In this document: piece after piece, positions 15,516-23,975 of the stretch
How the letters are laid out: the number at the start of each line of letters is the position of its first letter
Numbering within the stretch: position 1 is the stretch's first letter
Assembly (NCBI GenBank): GCA_029936935.1
Contig: JAPYRQ010000016.1
Location: forward strand, 1-38,294
From: Dehalococcoidia bacterium
Lineage (GTDB): Bacteria > Chloroflexota > Dehalococcoidia > Lucifugimonadales > UBA1127
DNA: 38,294 nt
Direction: 5' to 3'
Made by a program: the position numbers and the translations under genes
Notes under the pieces: model-generated
Told to the model about the DNA's origin: nothing
The model's database searches: none
Seen by the model: the letters and a program-made list of their open reading frames with translations, nothing else

Positions 15516-17066
15516 TTAGACGCCCTGCATCTCGCCTTGGACTTCAGTACCGTCAAGGGCCAGCAGTCGGTTCATGGCGTTGGTATACGCCTTGGCGCTG
15601 GCAACCAGGATATCGGTGTCGGCGGCGCGGCCAGTGTAGATACGATCCTCATGGCGTAAACGCACCGTCACATCGCCCACGGCATCCAGGCCCTGGGTGA
15701 TGGAACGCACGCTGTACTCATCTAGCTTGGGTTGCACGCCGATGATGCAGACGACGGCGTTGCAGACAGCGTCCACAGGGCCGTTGCCTTCCATCTTCTC
15801 TGTGCGTTTCTCACCATCAGGGGTCATCATGACCACCGTGGCTGTGGGAACCAGGCCCGTGCCAGTCACGATAGCTACCGACTCCACGTGGAAGCCCTGT
15901 ACTTCTTCAACTCGACGGTCTTCCGCCATCAATGATTCCAGGTCCCGGTCGGTCACTTCACGTTTCTTATCCGCAAGCACCTTGAAGGACTTGAACACCC
16001 TGTCCAGTTCTTCCTTATCCAGGGTGTAACCCAGCTCTTCCATACGGGAGCGAAGCCCGGCCCTACCGCTGAGCTTGGACAGCACCATAGTCTCGCCTAC
16101 CCAGCCCACGTCCTTGGGATCCATGATCTCGTAGGTGGTGCGTTCCTTGATGATTCCGTCCTGGTGGATACCTGAGGCGTGTCTGAAGGAGTTCGTTCCC
16201 ACAATCGCCTTGTTCGGCTGTACCGGGAAGTTGGTGATCTCGCTGACCATGCGACTTGTGGGGTATATCTGTGTCGTATCAATGCCAACGGTGGTCTGGA
16301 AGTACTGCTGGCGAGTGTGGATACCCATGATGACCTCTTCCAAGGCCGTGTTGCCCGCTCGCTCGCCGATGCCATTGATGCAGCCCTCTACCTGCCGTGC
16401 TCCATTCTTCACCGCAGCCAGGCTGTTGGCCACCGCCTGCCCCAGGTCGTTGTGGCAGTGGACGCTGATGATCGCTTTATCTATGTTGGGCACGTTCTCA
16501 ATGACGCTGGCGATCAGCGCGCCGAATTCCTCCGGTACGGCATAGCCCACGGTGTCAGGGATGTTGATAGTCGTGGCTCCTGCATCGATAGCAGCCTGCA
16601 CCAGTGCATACAGGAACTCCGGGTCAGTGCGAGTGGCGTCCATGGGCGAGAACTCCACGTCCTCGCAATAGCCCTTGGCCCGGGAGACCGCAGACACAGC
16701 CATATCAATGACCTCTTCGCGGTTCTTCCGTAGCTGGTGCTGCATGTGGATGTCAGAGCTTGAAATGAACGTGTGGATACGGGGATGCACAGCTTCTTTG
16801 ATGGACTCCCACGCTGCATCGATGTCGTCCGGGTTGGCCCGGGCAAGTGAGCACACCGTAGAGTTCTTGATCTCTTTCGCGATTCGCTTGATCGACTCCA
16901 TGTCGCCGGGTGATGACGCGGCAAAGCCGGCTTCGATGATGTCGACGCCCAGCTTTTCTAGCTGTTTAGCAATCTCCAACTTCTCGTCGCTGGTCATTGC
17001 AGCGCCAGCCGCCTGCTCGCCGTCACGCAGCGTGGTATCAAATATGCGTACTCTGTCCTCAGCCAT
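15516..17066 (-). CDS. leuA: 2-isopropylmalate synthase
   Basis: 516 aa, with AGGAG before ATG. Condenses acetyl-CoA with 2-oxoisovalerate, the first committed step to leucine. Barrel motifs: R-I-F-D-T-T-L-R-D-G-E-Q at 7-18, A-G-F-A-A-S-S-P-G-D, E-F-S-P-M-D-A-T-R-T-D, and the metal-binding H-C-H-N-D-L-G-Q-A-V-A-N (two His) at about 204-215, then E-R-A-G-N-T-A-L-E-E. The C-terminal ~150 residues form the LeuA dimer regulatory domain that in this family binds leucine for feedback inhibition. The last codons and stop (G-C-A-G-G-G ... C-C-C-T-G-C around TAA) also form a 6-bp stem, possibly a worn copy of the window's repeat. Confidence 0.96.
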   Translation of the reverse strand: MAEDRVRIFDTTLRDGEQAAGAAMTSDEKLEIAKQLEKLGVDIIEAGFAASSPGDMESIKRIAKEIKNSTVCSLARANPDDIDAAWESIKEAVHPRIHTFISSSDIHMQHQLRKNREEVIDMAVSAVSRAKGYCEDVEFSPMDATRTDPEFLYALVQAAIDAGATTINIPDTVGYAVPEEFGALIASVIENVPNIDKAIISVHCHNDLGQAVANSLAAVKNGARQVEGCINGIGERAGNTALEEVIMGIHTRQQYFQTTVGIDTTQIYPTSRMVSEITNFPVQPNKAIVGTNSFRHASGIHQDGIIKERTTYEIMDPKDVGWVGETMVLSKLSGRAGLRSRMEELGYTLDKEELDRVFKSFKVLADKKREVTDRDLESLMAEDRRVEEVQGFHVESVAIVTGTGLVPTATVVMMTPDGEKRTEKMEGNGPVDAVCNAVVCIIGVQPKLDEYSVRSITQGLDAVGDVTVRLRHEDRIYTGRAADTDILVASAKAYTNAMNRLLALDGTEVQGEMQGV

Positions 17067-17131
17067 TGTCGTATTCTCCTATTTCTCTTTCTCTTCGTGT
17101 TATGCGATGTAAGAAAGAGTTGTAAGGACAA

Positions 17132-17169
17132 CGCAGTCTTGTCCCGAGAAACCCGGGACGTCGACTGCG
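17132..17169. repeat. strong nested hairpin in the ilvC-leuA gap
   Basis: CGCAGTC..GTCCCG - loop - CGGGAC..GACTGCG, two stacked stems of 7 and 6 bp. It has no U-tract on the minus strand, so it is more likely an RNA-processing or repeat structure than a terminator. It sits in the leuA 5' leader. Confidence 0.55.
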
Positions 17170-17221
17170 CGGAGACCCTCTCCATTTGCCATTGTTATCT
17201 GACTCCTATCAACCCACTAAC

Positions 17222-17252
17222 TGTCATTCTGAGCCAAGCGAAGAATCTCTCC
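17222..17252. repeat. GTCATTCTGAGC-type interspersed repeat
   Basis: TGTCATTCTGAGCCAAGCGAAGAATCT-like sequence just after the ilvC stop. It contains the imperfect inverted arms GATTCTTCGCTTGG and CCAAGCGAAGAATC. Very similar motifs are widespread intergenic repeats in several bacterial groups; this recognition is from memory. One copy was seen here. Confidence 0.55.
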
Positions 17253-17261
17253 ACTTGCCTT

Positions 17262-18260
17262 CTAGATTGTCTGTTGCAGCCAGGGCATCATTGCCCGAAG
17301 CTCAGCGCCCACCTTCTCGATGGGATGCTCAGCGCCGTCTTTGCGCTGCTGAGTGAAACGCTTCAAGCCCTCGTCGTTCTCGGCAATCCACTCTTTGGCG
17401 AACTCGCCGCTCTGGATCTCTTTGAGGACCGTGCGCATGGTCTCCCTGACGTGCTCGTCGATGACCCGGGGGCCACGACTGTAGTCGCCGTACTCCGCTG
17501 TCTCGCTAACCGAGTAACGCATGTAGGACATGCCACCCTGGTACAGGAGGTCAACAATGAGCTTCACTTCGTGCATGCACTCAAAGTATGCGACTTCCGG
17601 CTGGTAACCTGCTTCAACCAGCGTCTCAAACCCCATCTGGATGAGGGAGGTGACGCCGCCGCAGAGCACAGACTGCTCACCAAAGAGGTCAGTCTCTGTC
17701 TCTTCTTTGAAGGTGGTCTCCAGAATCCCGGCACGGCCTGAGCCGACGCCGATGCCGTAGGCCAACGCTGTCTCCTTGGCATGACCTGATGGGTCCTGAA
17801 ACACCGCGATGAGTGAGGGCACACCCATGTCCCTGGTGAAAATTTCACGCATCCTGTGACCGGGAGCCTTAGGGGCAATCATGGCGACGTCTACGTCTGC
17901 CGGAGGAACGATCATCTTGAAGTGGATTGCAAATCCGTGGGCAAACATCAGCGTCTTGCTGGAGTCCAGGTTCGGAGCAATAGATTCGTCATAGACTTGC
18001 TTCTGCTTCATGTCAGGCACAAGAATCATGATGACATCGGACTGTTTGACGGCATCTGCAACCTCTGCAACCTTGAGGCCAGCCTCTTCGGCCTTGGCCC
18101 AGGACTTGCTGCCCTTGTAGAGCCCAACCATGACGTTCTGGCCGCTGTCCTTCAGGTTCAAAGCATGAGCATGGCCCTGACTTCCGTAACCGATAATGGC
18201 AACAGTCTTGTCCTTAAGAATCGATAAATCCCCATCTTTTTCGTAGTACATCGTAGCCAT
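17262..18260 (-). CDS. ilvC: ketol-acid reductoisomerase
   Basis: 332 aa, class I size. GGAAGGG before ATG. NAD(P)-binding [13 protein letters not shown] at 24-36 with [10 protein letters not shown] in the cofactor-specificity loop; A-P-K-A-P-G-H about residue 130; acidic metal/substrate ligands in the [12 protein letters not shown] segment (about 190-201) and [13 protein letters not shown]. Converts acetolactate or acetohydroxybutyrate to the dihydroxy acids for valine, leucine and isoleucine. Third gene of the T-box-led operon. The specificity loop has Ser at both typical 2'-phosphate-contact positions, which favours NADPH; this is an inference. Confidence 0.97.
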   Translation of the reverse strand: MATMYYEKDGDLSILKDKTVAIIGYGSQGHAHALNLKDSGQNVMVGLYKGSKSWAKAEEAGLKVAEVADAVKQSDVIMILVPDMKQKQVYDESIAPNLDSSKTLMFAHGFAIHFKMIVPPADVDVAMIAPKAPGHRMREIFTRDMGVPSLIAVFQDPSGHAKETALAYGIGVGSGRAGILETTFKEETETDLFGEQSVLCGGVTSLIQMGFETLVEAGYQPEVAYFECMHEVKLIVDLLYQGGMSYMRYSVSETAEYGDYSRGPRVIDEHVRETMRTVLKEIQSGEFAKEWIAENDEGLKRFTQQRKDGAEHPIEKVGAELRAMMPWLQQTI

Positions 18261-18308
18261 GCTGTGATTCCCTTCCGTTTCCTGTTTAAATTTTCGTTGC
18301 TTCGTATA

Positions 18309-18929
18309 TTAACCGGGTGGCAGTAACGGCGTTGCCTTCGCCTCGTCGCCATCCTCCCGGACCCATTGGGTATCGTCAGTCAGCGTACCTTCGGCATCGC
18401 TTGAGTTGCCGTTAGCACCGGAGTCCCCTTGGATACCACGAACCATAGCCAATCGGCCGCTGCGCATGATCTCCAGGACGCCAAACGGGCTCAACAGCGT
18501 CACCAGCGATTCCAGCTTTTCCTCGTCGCCGGTGACCTCAATGATAAGCGAATCGTGGCCCACGTCCACAATGTTGGCTCGGAAGATGTCCACAATCTGG
18601 ATAATCTCACTCCGAGTCGTGGCATTTGCACTCACTCGAACAAGCGACAACTCCCGATACACGGCGTTCACACCCTTCAGGTCTGACACGCGCACCACAT
18701 CCACCAGCTTGCGGAGCTGCTTGGTCACCTGTTCCAAAACCTTGTCATCACCTTCGACGACAAAGGTCATTCGAGAAAGGCCCGGCGTTTCAGAGTGGCC
18801 GACCGCCAGACTGCCGATGTTGAACGCACGACGACGCACCATGCTAACAACGCGGTTCAGGACACCTGGCCTGTCATAGACCAGTGCCACTACCGTGTGC
18901 TGCTGCATCTTCCCGTTATTCTGCGTCAT
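18309..18929 (-). CDS. ilvN: acetolactate synthase small (regulatory) subunit
   Basis: 206 aa. The N-terminal ACT domain is visible as H-T-V-V-A-L-V-Y-D-R-P-G-V-L-N-R-V at about 11-27, with the R-R-R-A-F-N-I-G-S-L-A-V-G-H-S-E-T segment. A second half begins V-Y-R-E-L-S-L-V-R-V and contains I-V-D-V-G-H-D-S-L-I-I-E-V-T-G. It binds valine-type effectors and activates the catalytic subunit in this family. The start ATG overlaps the ilvB stop by 4 bp (ATGA), indicating translational coupling. The C-terminal tail after about residue 170 is Ser/Asp-rich and longer than usual. Confidence 0.95.
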   Translation of the reverse strand: MTQNNGKMQQHTVVALVYDRPGVLNRVVSMVRRRAFNIGSLAVGHSETPGLSRMTFVVEGDDKVLEQVTKQLRKLVDVVRVSDLKGVNAVYRELSLVRVSANATTRSEIIQIVDIFRANIVDVGHDSLIIEVTGDEEKLESLVTLLSPFGVLEIMRSGRLAMVRGIQGDSGANGNSSDAEGTLTDDTQWVREDGDEAKATPLLPPG

Positions 18930-20620
18930 TTCACACGCTTCTGTACGAGCCTTGGGTCTTCCACCATCTGTCCAACGCCCGTTCCCGGGGGTATGAACGG
19001 ATAGATGTTCTCTGTTTCCTCAACCCGGAAGTCCACCAGCACCGGCCCGTTCCACTCCATTGCCTGTTCAACCGCCGGGCCGACCTCGTCCTTCCTGGTC
19101 ACTCGGATACCACGCATGCCGTAAGCCTCTGCCAACTTCACAAAGTCAGGGTTGGCTGTATACAGCGTCGCAACGTAGTCATGGTCGTAAAAGATGTCCT
19201 GCCACTGGCGGACCATCCCCAAGGAATTGTTGTTGATCAGGGCGATCTTCACAGGAATCTGGCTCTCCACCATGGTGGCAAGCTCCATCAGGGTCATCTG
19301 GAAGCCGCCGTCGCCAGCGATTGTCCACACAGTCCTGTCAGGCAGTCCTACCTGAGCGCCCATTGCAGACGGTGTCTCGAAGCCCATGGCGCCAAGTCCG
19401 CCCGATGTGATGAAGCTGTTGAGCTCCTTGAACTTGTAGAGCTGCGCCGCCCACATCTGATGCTGGCCCACGCCCGTGGCGATGATGGCCTTTCCGTCTG
19501 TGCTATCGGATATCTGCTGGATGACGTCCTGAGGTCGGAGAATGTCATCGTCCTCAAAGAACAACGGGTGTTTCCGTCGCAGTTCGTCGATGTGTGATAA
19601 CCATTCACGTCGGTCAGCCTTCTCCACCAGAGGCATCAGCTGGTTCAGCACGTGCTTCACGTCACCCACGATGGGCACCGTTGGCCGTACGTTCTTACCC
19701 AACTCCGCCGGATCGATGTCCACGTGGATAATCTTGGCGTTGGGAGCGAACAGGCTCACCTTGCTGGTCACACGGTCATCGAACCGCATCCCAAGGGCGA
19801 TGAGCAGGTCAGAGTCGTTGATGGCGTGGTTTGCATAGGCAGAACCGTGCATCCCGGGCAATCCGATGTTGAGCACATGGTCCGATTTAAATGAACCGAT
19901 GCCCAGCAGCGTTGTCGTCACCGGGAACTGGCCCTTCTCAGCAAACTCCTGTAGCTCTTTGTACGCGTCAGCAATGATGATGCCGTGGCCGGCCACCAGC
20001 ACTGGTCGCTTTGCCTTCGCAATCAGGTCTGCTGCCCGCTTGATAGCCTCGGAATCGCCTTCCTGCTTCGGCGGATAACCGGGTAGGTCTACCGTCTCCG
20101 GATAGTCAAACTCCGCCTCTTCCACAAAGACGTCTTTGGGTACGTCCACCAGCACAGGACCCGGTCGCCCGGTCCTCGCAAGATAGAACGCTTCTTTCAA
20201 TACTTGTGGCAACTCCTCAGCGGAGGTGACCAGAAAGTTATGCTTGATGACGGGTAACGTCACGCCGGTGACGTCTGCTTCCTGGAACGCATCCGTACCG
20301 ATGAACTCCCGTGCAACCTGGCCTGTGATAGCCACCATTGGGACAGAGTCCATCATGGCACCCGCCAGCCCTGTCACCAGGTTGGTTGCGCCCGGGCCGG
20401 ATGTTGCGAAGCACACGCCGACTTTGCCGGTCACTCGACCGTATCCGTCAGCAGCCATTGCTGCACCCTGCTCATGGCGAACAAGGATGTGACGCAAACC
20501 TGGGAACTGCGGCAACATCTGGTACAGCGGCATAATCGCGCCACCAGGGATGCCGAAGATGGTGTCCACACCCTCGTTCAACAAGGCCTGGCAAATCATC
20601 TGTCCACCGTTCAGCTTCAT
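18926..20620 (-). CDS. ilvB: acetolactate synthase large (catalytic) subunit
   Basis: 564 aa. TPP enzyme making acetolactate or acetohydroxybutyrate. Motifs: F-G-I-P-G-G-A-I-M-P-L at about 22-32, catalytic Glu in R-H-E-Q-G-A-A-M-A-A-D-G-Y-G-R at about 48-62, F-A-T-S-G-P-G-A-T-N-L-V-T-G, D-V-P-K-D-V, and the TPP-binding G-D-G-G-F-Q-M-T ... N-N-N-S-L-G-M-V-R-Q-W-Q at about 433-465. First gene after the T-box leader, with ilvN overlapping its stop. The ribosome binding sequence GGGGGAGAG directly abuts repeat copy H. Confidence 0.97.
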   Translation of the reverse strand: MKLNGGQMICQALLNEGVDTIFGIPGGAIMPLYQMLPQFPGLRHILVRHEQGAAMAADGYGRVTGKVGVCFATSGPGATNLVTGLAGAMMDSVPMVAITGQVAREFIGTDAFQEADVTGVTLPVIKHNFLVTSAEELPQVLKEAFYLARTGRPGPVLVDVPKDVFVEEAEFDYPETVDLPGYPPKQEGDSEAIKRAADLIAKAKRPVLVAGHGIIIADAYKELQEFAEKGQFPVTTTLLGIGSFKSDHVLNIGLPGMHGSAYANHAINDSDLLIALGMRFDDRVTSKVSLFAPNAKIIHVDIDPAELGKNVRPTVPIVGDVKHVLNQLMPLVEKADRREWLSHIDELRRKHPLFFEDDDILRPQDVIQQISDSTDGKAIIATGVGQHQMWAAQLYKFKELNSFITSGGLGAMGFETPSAMGAQVGLPDRTVWTIAGDGGFQMTLMELATMVESQIPVKIALINNNSLGMVRQWQDIFYDHDYVATLYTANPDFVKLAEAYGMRGIRVTRKDEVGPAVEQAMEWNGPVLVDFRVEETENIYPFIPPGTGVGQMVEDPRLVQKRVK

Positions 20621-20633
20621 GACTTTCTCTCCC

Positions 20634-20653
20634 CCAGGGCTTGCCCTGGACCC
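20634..20653. repeat. dispersed palindromic repeat, copy H (ilvB leader)
   Basis: CCAGGGC-TT-GCCCTGG followed by ACCC on the plus strand, immediately upstream of the ilvB start. It is inverted relative to ilvB compared with the copies at gene ends, and its edge merges with the ilvB Shine-Dalgarno (about 20628-20636). Confidence 0.75.
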
Positions 20654-20703
20654 ATATTTTCAATCATTTTCATACTCACTGCGCCTAGCTATGATCCCCT
20701 CTT

Positions 20704-20744
20704 GGGTAACCGTCAGGTCACGGAGGTTCAGGACAATGTCCTGA
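20704..20744. repeat. dispersed palindromic repeat, copy C (after the T-box terminator)
   Basis: GGGTAACCGTCAGGT (20704-20718) and the palindrome TCAGGAC-AAT-GTCCTGA (20728-20744). Along the ilvB transcript the order is palindrome, ACC, spacer, ACCTGACGGTTACCC, like the gene-end copies, but here no gene ends; it follows the T-box terminator. Confidence 0.8.
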
Positions 20745-20746
20745 CA

Positions 20747-21012
20747 CAAAAATACCCGTCCACCAGGGACGGGTCTCATCGCTACCCGCGGTACCACCCT
20801 CATTTCCCTTCCCGTTCAGGAAGGAACAGCTCAGGCTGCTGTAACGGTGCAACCGTAAGGCGCTAAAGGCCATAAGCCCTTGTTCACACCTTCCACTCAG
20901 GGGCGAGTTCGCAATTCTACCGCTATCGGCTTTCCACTTACCGCCGATTCTCTGAAGCGTGAACTATTGCTACTACTCCCCATCACAGCGTTTACGATAT
21001 TTTGAAAATACG
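20747..21012 (-). ncRNA. T-box leader controlling the ilv-leu operon
   Basis: The minus strand carries the T-box sequence AGGGTGGTACCGCG (20800-20787), whose central GGT(A)-type bulge pairs with the uncharged tRNA acceptor end. It is followed by a terminator ACCCGTCC - CTGGT - GGACGGGT plus T5 (20774-20748). Upstream are Stem I hallmarks: GATGGGGAGTAGTAGC, the distal-loop CAGAGAATCGGCGG, and a closing strand with GAACTCGCCCCTGAGTGG. Transcription into ilvB should be allowed only when the cognate tRNA is uncharged. I could not fix the specifier codon; an Ile, Leu or Val codon is expected from the operon content. T-box riboswitches are known in Firmicutes, Actinobacteria and Chloroflexota. Confidence 0.92.
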
Positions 21013-21020
21013 GTCTTTCC

Positions 21021-21050
21021 ACGCTAGCATGCGCGAAACGTAGCTGTCAA
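21021..21050 (-). promoter_or_regulatory. promoter of the T-box/ilv-leu operon
   Basis: TTGACA (21050-21045), 18-bp spacer, TAGCGT (21026-21021) with an extended TGC before it. It lies a few bases upstream of the T-box leader. Confidence 0.65.
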
Positions 21051-21136
21051 GGCACATTGTGTCTCTTGCTTACGAAGCACTCGCAAGTCCCTGCTACTTG
21101 TACAAAACGATATCCGACGCCACTTGGTTCCCATGA

Positions 21137-21166
21137 AAAGGCCTGCACCGTATGGTGCAGGCCTTT
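21137..21166. terminator. terminator after glyA
   Basis: AAAGGCCTGCACC - GTAT - GGTGCAGGCCTTT, a 13-bp perfect stem 38 bp past the glyA stop. Confidence 0.85.
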
Positions 21167-21203
21167 CACTCTATACCTTCAGAAACGACTTCGGCCTAAG
21201 GCT

Positions 21204-22493
21204 CTAGTCTAGGGGCCAGGCACCTTCCGTGGAAATGCCGGGCACCGGGAACTTGTTGGTCAGCTGCGCCACGCTGTCCTTGACCTCTTTGGCAATGGTT
21301 TCATCGCCGATGTTGGTCACGGTGCGGAGGATCAGCTTGCCAACGATCTCCATCTCGTCCGGGCCCATGCCCCTCGTCGTCAGCGCCGGTGTCCCGATGC
21401 GCATGCCGCTGGTGACGCGCGCCGACTTCGTATCGTTGGGGATGGTGTTGCGGTTGGCGTAGATACCCACGGCGCTCATCGCCTCCTCAGCGCCCCTACC
21501 GGTCAGCTCCATGGAGGTCAGGTCAACAAGGAACAGATGCGTGTCCGTCCCGCCGGTAACGATGCGCATTCCGCCGGCAGCAAGGGTGGCTGCCAGTTTC
21601 TGGGCGTTCTCCACTACGCGGCTGGCGTACTGGGAGAATCCGGGTTGCAGCGCCTCGCCGAAACACACTGCCTTGGCTGCGATGGCCGCCATGAACGGGC
21701 CACCCTGGTTCACCGGGAATACAGACCGGTCAATATCTTTCTGATGCTCCTCTGTCGTGAGGATGAACGCGCCACGAGGGCCTCGCAGCGACTTATGTGT
21801 CGTCGATGTCACCATCTGAGCATGGGGCACCGGTGATGGGTGGACGCCACCGGCGATGAGCCCGGCGATGTGGGCCATGTCCACCAGCAACGTCGCGTCT
21901 ACTGAGTCGGCAATCTCCCGGAACCTCGCCCAGTCCACTACTCGAGCGTAGGCACTGAAGCCTGCAACGATGACCTTGGGTCGATGCTCCTTCGCCAGCT
22001 CTTCAACCTGGCTGAAGTCGATAAGCTCCGTGTCAGGGTCCACACCGTACGAAACGATGTTGTAGGTCTTGCCGGTGAAGTTCACGGGGCTGCCGTGGGA
22101 CAGATGGCCACCGTGATCCAGCCGCATTCCCATGATGGTATCGCCGGGATTGATCAGTGCTGTGTAAACAGCCATGTTCGCTTGAGTGCCAGAGTGGGCC
22201 TGCACATTGGCATGCTCCGCTCCAAAGAGCTTCTTCGCACGGTCGATGGCAATGGTCTCCACAACGTCCACGTACTCACAGCCACCGTAGTAGCGCTTGC
22301 CGGGATAGCCCTCGGCGTACTTGTTGCTCAGCACCGTGGCGGAGGCGTCCATTACCGCCTGAGATGCATGGTTCTCAGAGGCGATAAGCACCAGCGAGTT
22401 CTGCTGGCGGTTTATCTCATTCTGGATGGCCTCGGCTATTTCCGGGTCTTTTCTCTTGAGAATCTCGGGGGCGTCCATACTTACGGGAGGCAT
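21204..22493 (-). CDS. glyA: serine hydroxymethyltransferase
   Basis: 429 aa, standard length. PLP enzyme interconverting serine and glycine and charging tetrahydrofolate with one-carbon units. Motifs: [12 protein letters not shown] near 34-45, [12 protein letters not shown] at about 62-73, [15 protein letters not shown] at about 207-214, and the PLP lysine in [14 protein letters not shown] at about 230-243. Monocistronic-looking: its own terminator, and a repeat copy D upstream. Provides the one-carbon supply that the methylation cycle (ahcY) consumes. Confidence 0.98.
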   Translation of the reverse strand: MPPVSMDAPEILKRKDPEIAEAIQNEINRQQNSLVLIASENHASQAVMDASATVLSNKYAEGYPGKRYYGGCEYVDVVETIAIDRAKKLFGAEHANVQAHSGTQANMAVYTALINPGDTIMGMRLDHGGHLSHGSPVNFTGKTYNIVSYGVDPDTELIDFSQVEELAKEHRPKVIVAGFSAYARVVDWARFREIADSVDATLLVDMAHIAGLIAGGVHPSPVPHAQMVTSTTHKSLRGPRGAFILTTEEHQKDIDRSVFPVNQGGPFMAAIAAKAVCFGEALQPGFSQYASRVVENAQKLAATLAAGGMRIVTGGTDTHLFLVDLTSMELTGRGAEEAMSAVGIYANRNTIPNDTKSARVTSGMRIGTPALTTRGMGPDEMEIVGKLILRTVTNIGDETIAKEVKDSVAQLTNKFPVPGISTEGAWPLD

Positions 22494-22606
22494 AGGATTC
22501 CTTTCACATTGTGCTCAAAGAAATAATTGAGACAGCGAATAGTATAGCGAGAGAAGGCAGGATAAACCACACCGTCGCAGTGGAGTTTTGGGTCAGACCT
22601 TCGCCC

Positions 22607-22669
22607 TTAGGTATCCGTAGGATTGTGGGTCCAGGGCCTAGCCCTGGTGGGTCCAGGGTTCAGCCCTGG
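22607..22669. repeat. dispersed palindromic repeat, copy D (double, after uspA)
   Basis: TTAGGTATCCGTAGGAT, then GGGT plus CCAGGGC-CTA-GCCCTGG (22631-22647, the left arm overlapping the loop), then GGGT plus CCAGGGTTCAGCCCTGG (22653-22669). It is a tandem double palindrome. The uspA pseudogene stop TAG (22676-22674) lies 5 bases before it on the minus strand. Confidence 0.85.
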
Positions 22670-22673
22670 CTGG

Positions 22674-23626
22674 CTAGTCGTTCTGTCGACTTCGGATGAT
22701 GAGCACAGGGTCGCCGCACTCTCGCACGACCTTGTCCGTCACGCTCCCCAACACCCACCGGTCAATGCCTGACCGGCCGTGGGTAGTCATAGCCACCAGG
22801 TTGTGCTCCATCTCGTTAGCCGCAGCAGAAATGGCATCAGCAGCTTCACCGTGGAACTGCTGCTGCTTGACCCGTTTGACACCCTGGCTTTCCAGCTTGG
22901 CGGTTACTCCGCGCAAGTATTCCATGGCCTTGGCCTCAGACTCCTTGGAATACTCCTCGAAAGGGCCTTCATAGACCCGGGCCAGGGTTGAACTCGGACC
23001 AAGTTCGTAGTGGTATTCCATGTATCGGAGATAGTCTCCACCTGAGGGGGTAACACGCACCAGAACGACTTCAAGGTCAATGGCGCTTGCCAGGGCAGCA
23101 ACGGACGGAAGAACCGCCTCCGCAGCTTCTGAACCATCAAGGGGTACGATCACTCGCTCCAGCGTCTCCCGAAGCGCCAGGTGTTCAAGAGAGCCCGTCC
23201 GCAAGGCCAGCAGCGGCACAGACGTTGATGTGAGTATCTTGCTGGTGACGCTACCCATGAGCCAGCGTGAGCCCCTGAGCGACCGTGCGTCGTAATCGCT
23301 ATGAGGGGATCCTGCTTACCCTCAGCCTCTGCGATGACCCTGGACGCTACATCCCCTTCTTCAACGCTGAACGTCACATCAACGCCAGCATCGGCCAGGG
23401 ATTCCCGAACCTCGGTCAGATACATTTCTGCACGTTTTTTAAGCTGGAAGGCCAATTCTATAAAGGGTCCACCGGGCTCATTGCCGATGTCAGGTGTCAG
23501 AGGAGGCACTACCTGGAGCAGATGCACTGGCGCCTTAAACCCTTTGGCGAATAATCGGGCGAAGGGCAGGATACGCTCGGCAAGTTGAGAACCGTCAAGG
23601 CAAACAAGGATTCACTGAAACTCCAT
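22674..23626 (-). pseudogene. tandem universal stress protein (UspA), two lesions
   Basis: From ATG 23626 (GGAG upstream) the frame reads M-E-F-Q then TGA (23614-23612) then I-L-V-C-L-D-G-S-Q-L-A-E-R-I-L-P, a textbook UspA start in which codon 5 (probably CGA, Arg) became a stop. The first domain runs to I-T-T-H-G-R-S-G; a one-base loss at about 23268-23275 then shifts frame, after which S-R-W-L-M-G-S-V-T-S-K-I-L continues correctly in the second frame. A second USP domain follows (V-I-V-P-L-D-G-S-E-A-A-E ... M-T-T-H-G-R-S-G-I-D-R-W-V-L-G-S-V-T-D-K-V), ending at 22674. Intact, it would be a ~315-aa two-domain protein. From ATG 23258 only the second domain could be made. Either a pseudogene or, less likely with two lesions, sequencing error. 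Confidence 0.85.
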
Positions 23627-23894
23627 TGCTGTTTCTCCACCTCAGATTGGTAGTCAAAGCCGACCGATGCCCTCTTTCGGTCACTTCCAGTATACCTACC
23701 TTTTCCCTGGAGGTCATTCTCCAAAGACCTGAATATACACCAAACGATTAAATATGCTCCAAGTCCCGGGAGGAACTGTTAAGGAGTAGGAACACGGGTA
23801 GGTCTCACATTGACCTGCCTCTTCCCTCCAAGCATCCACAGGCCTACTATAGTGCAACTTCTATCCTTCATCTCGACTAAAAAGAAAACAAACG
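23627..23894. other. intergenic region between uspA and lhr
   Basis: About 270 bases upstream of the lhr promoter. It has one imperfect inverted repeat, GGTAGGTC ... GACCTGCC (about 23800-23822), with no T-run. No coding frame is convincing. Confidence 0.5.
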
Positions 23895-23903
23895 TGCTAT
23901 AAT
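23895..23903 (+). promoter_or_regulatory. extended -10 promoter of lhr
   Basis: TGCTATAAT, a consensus extended -10, 73 bp before the lhr start. The -35 region is weak, as usual for extended -10 promoters. Confidence 0.6.
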
Positions 23904-23975
23904 CCCCGGACTGCTCAACAGCTTGTAAACCAAACAACAGAAGCAAATGTCGTTATCTGAAGGCCGAAGAGAAGC

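Noticed and set aside
23258-23280. Programmed frameshifting in uspA
   Set aside because: No slippery heptamer or stimulatory structure is evident, and the gene also has a nonsense codon, which favours decay or sequence error.
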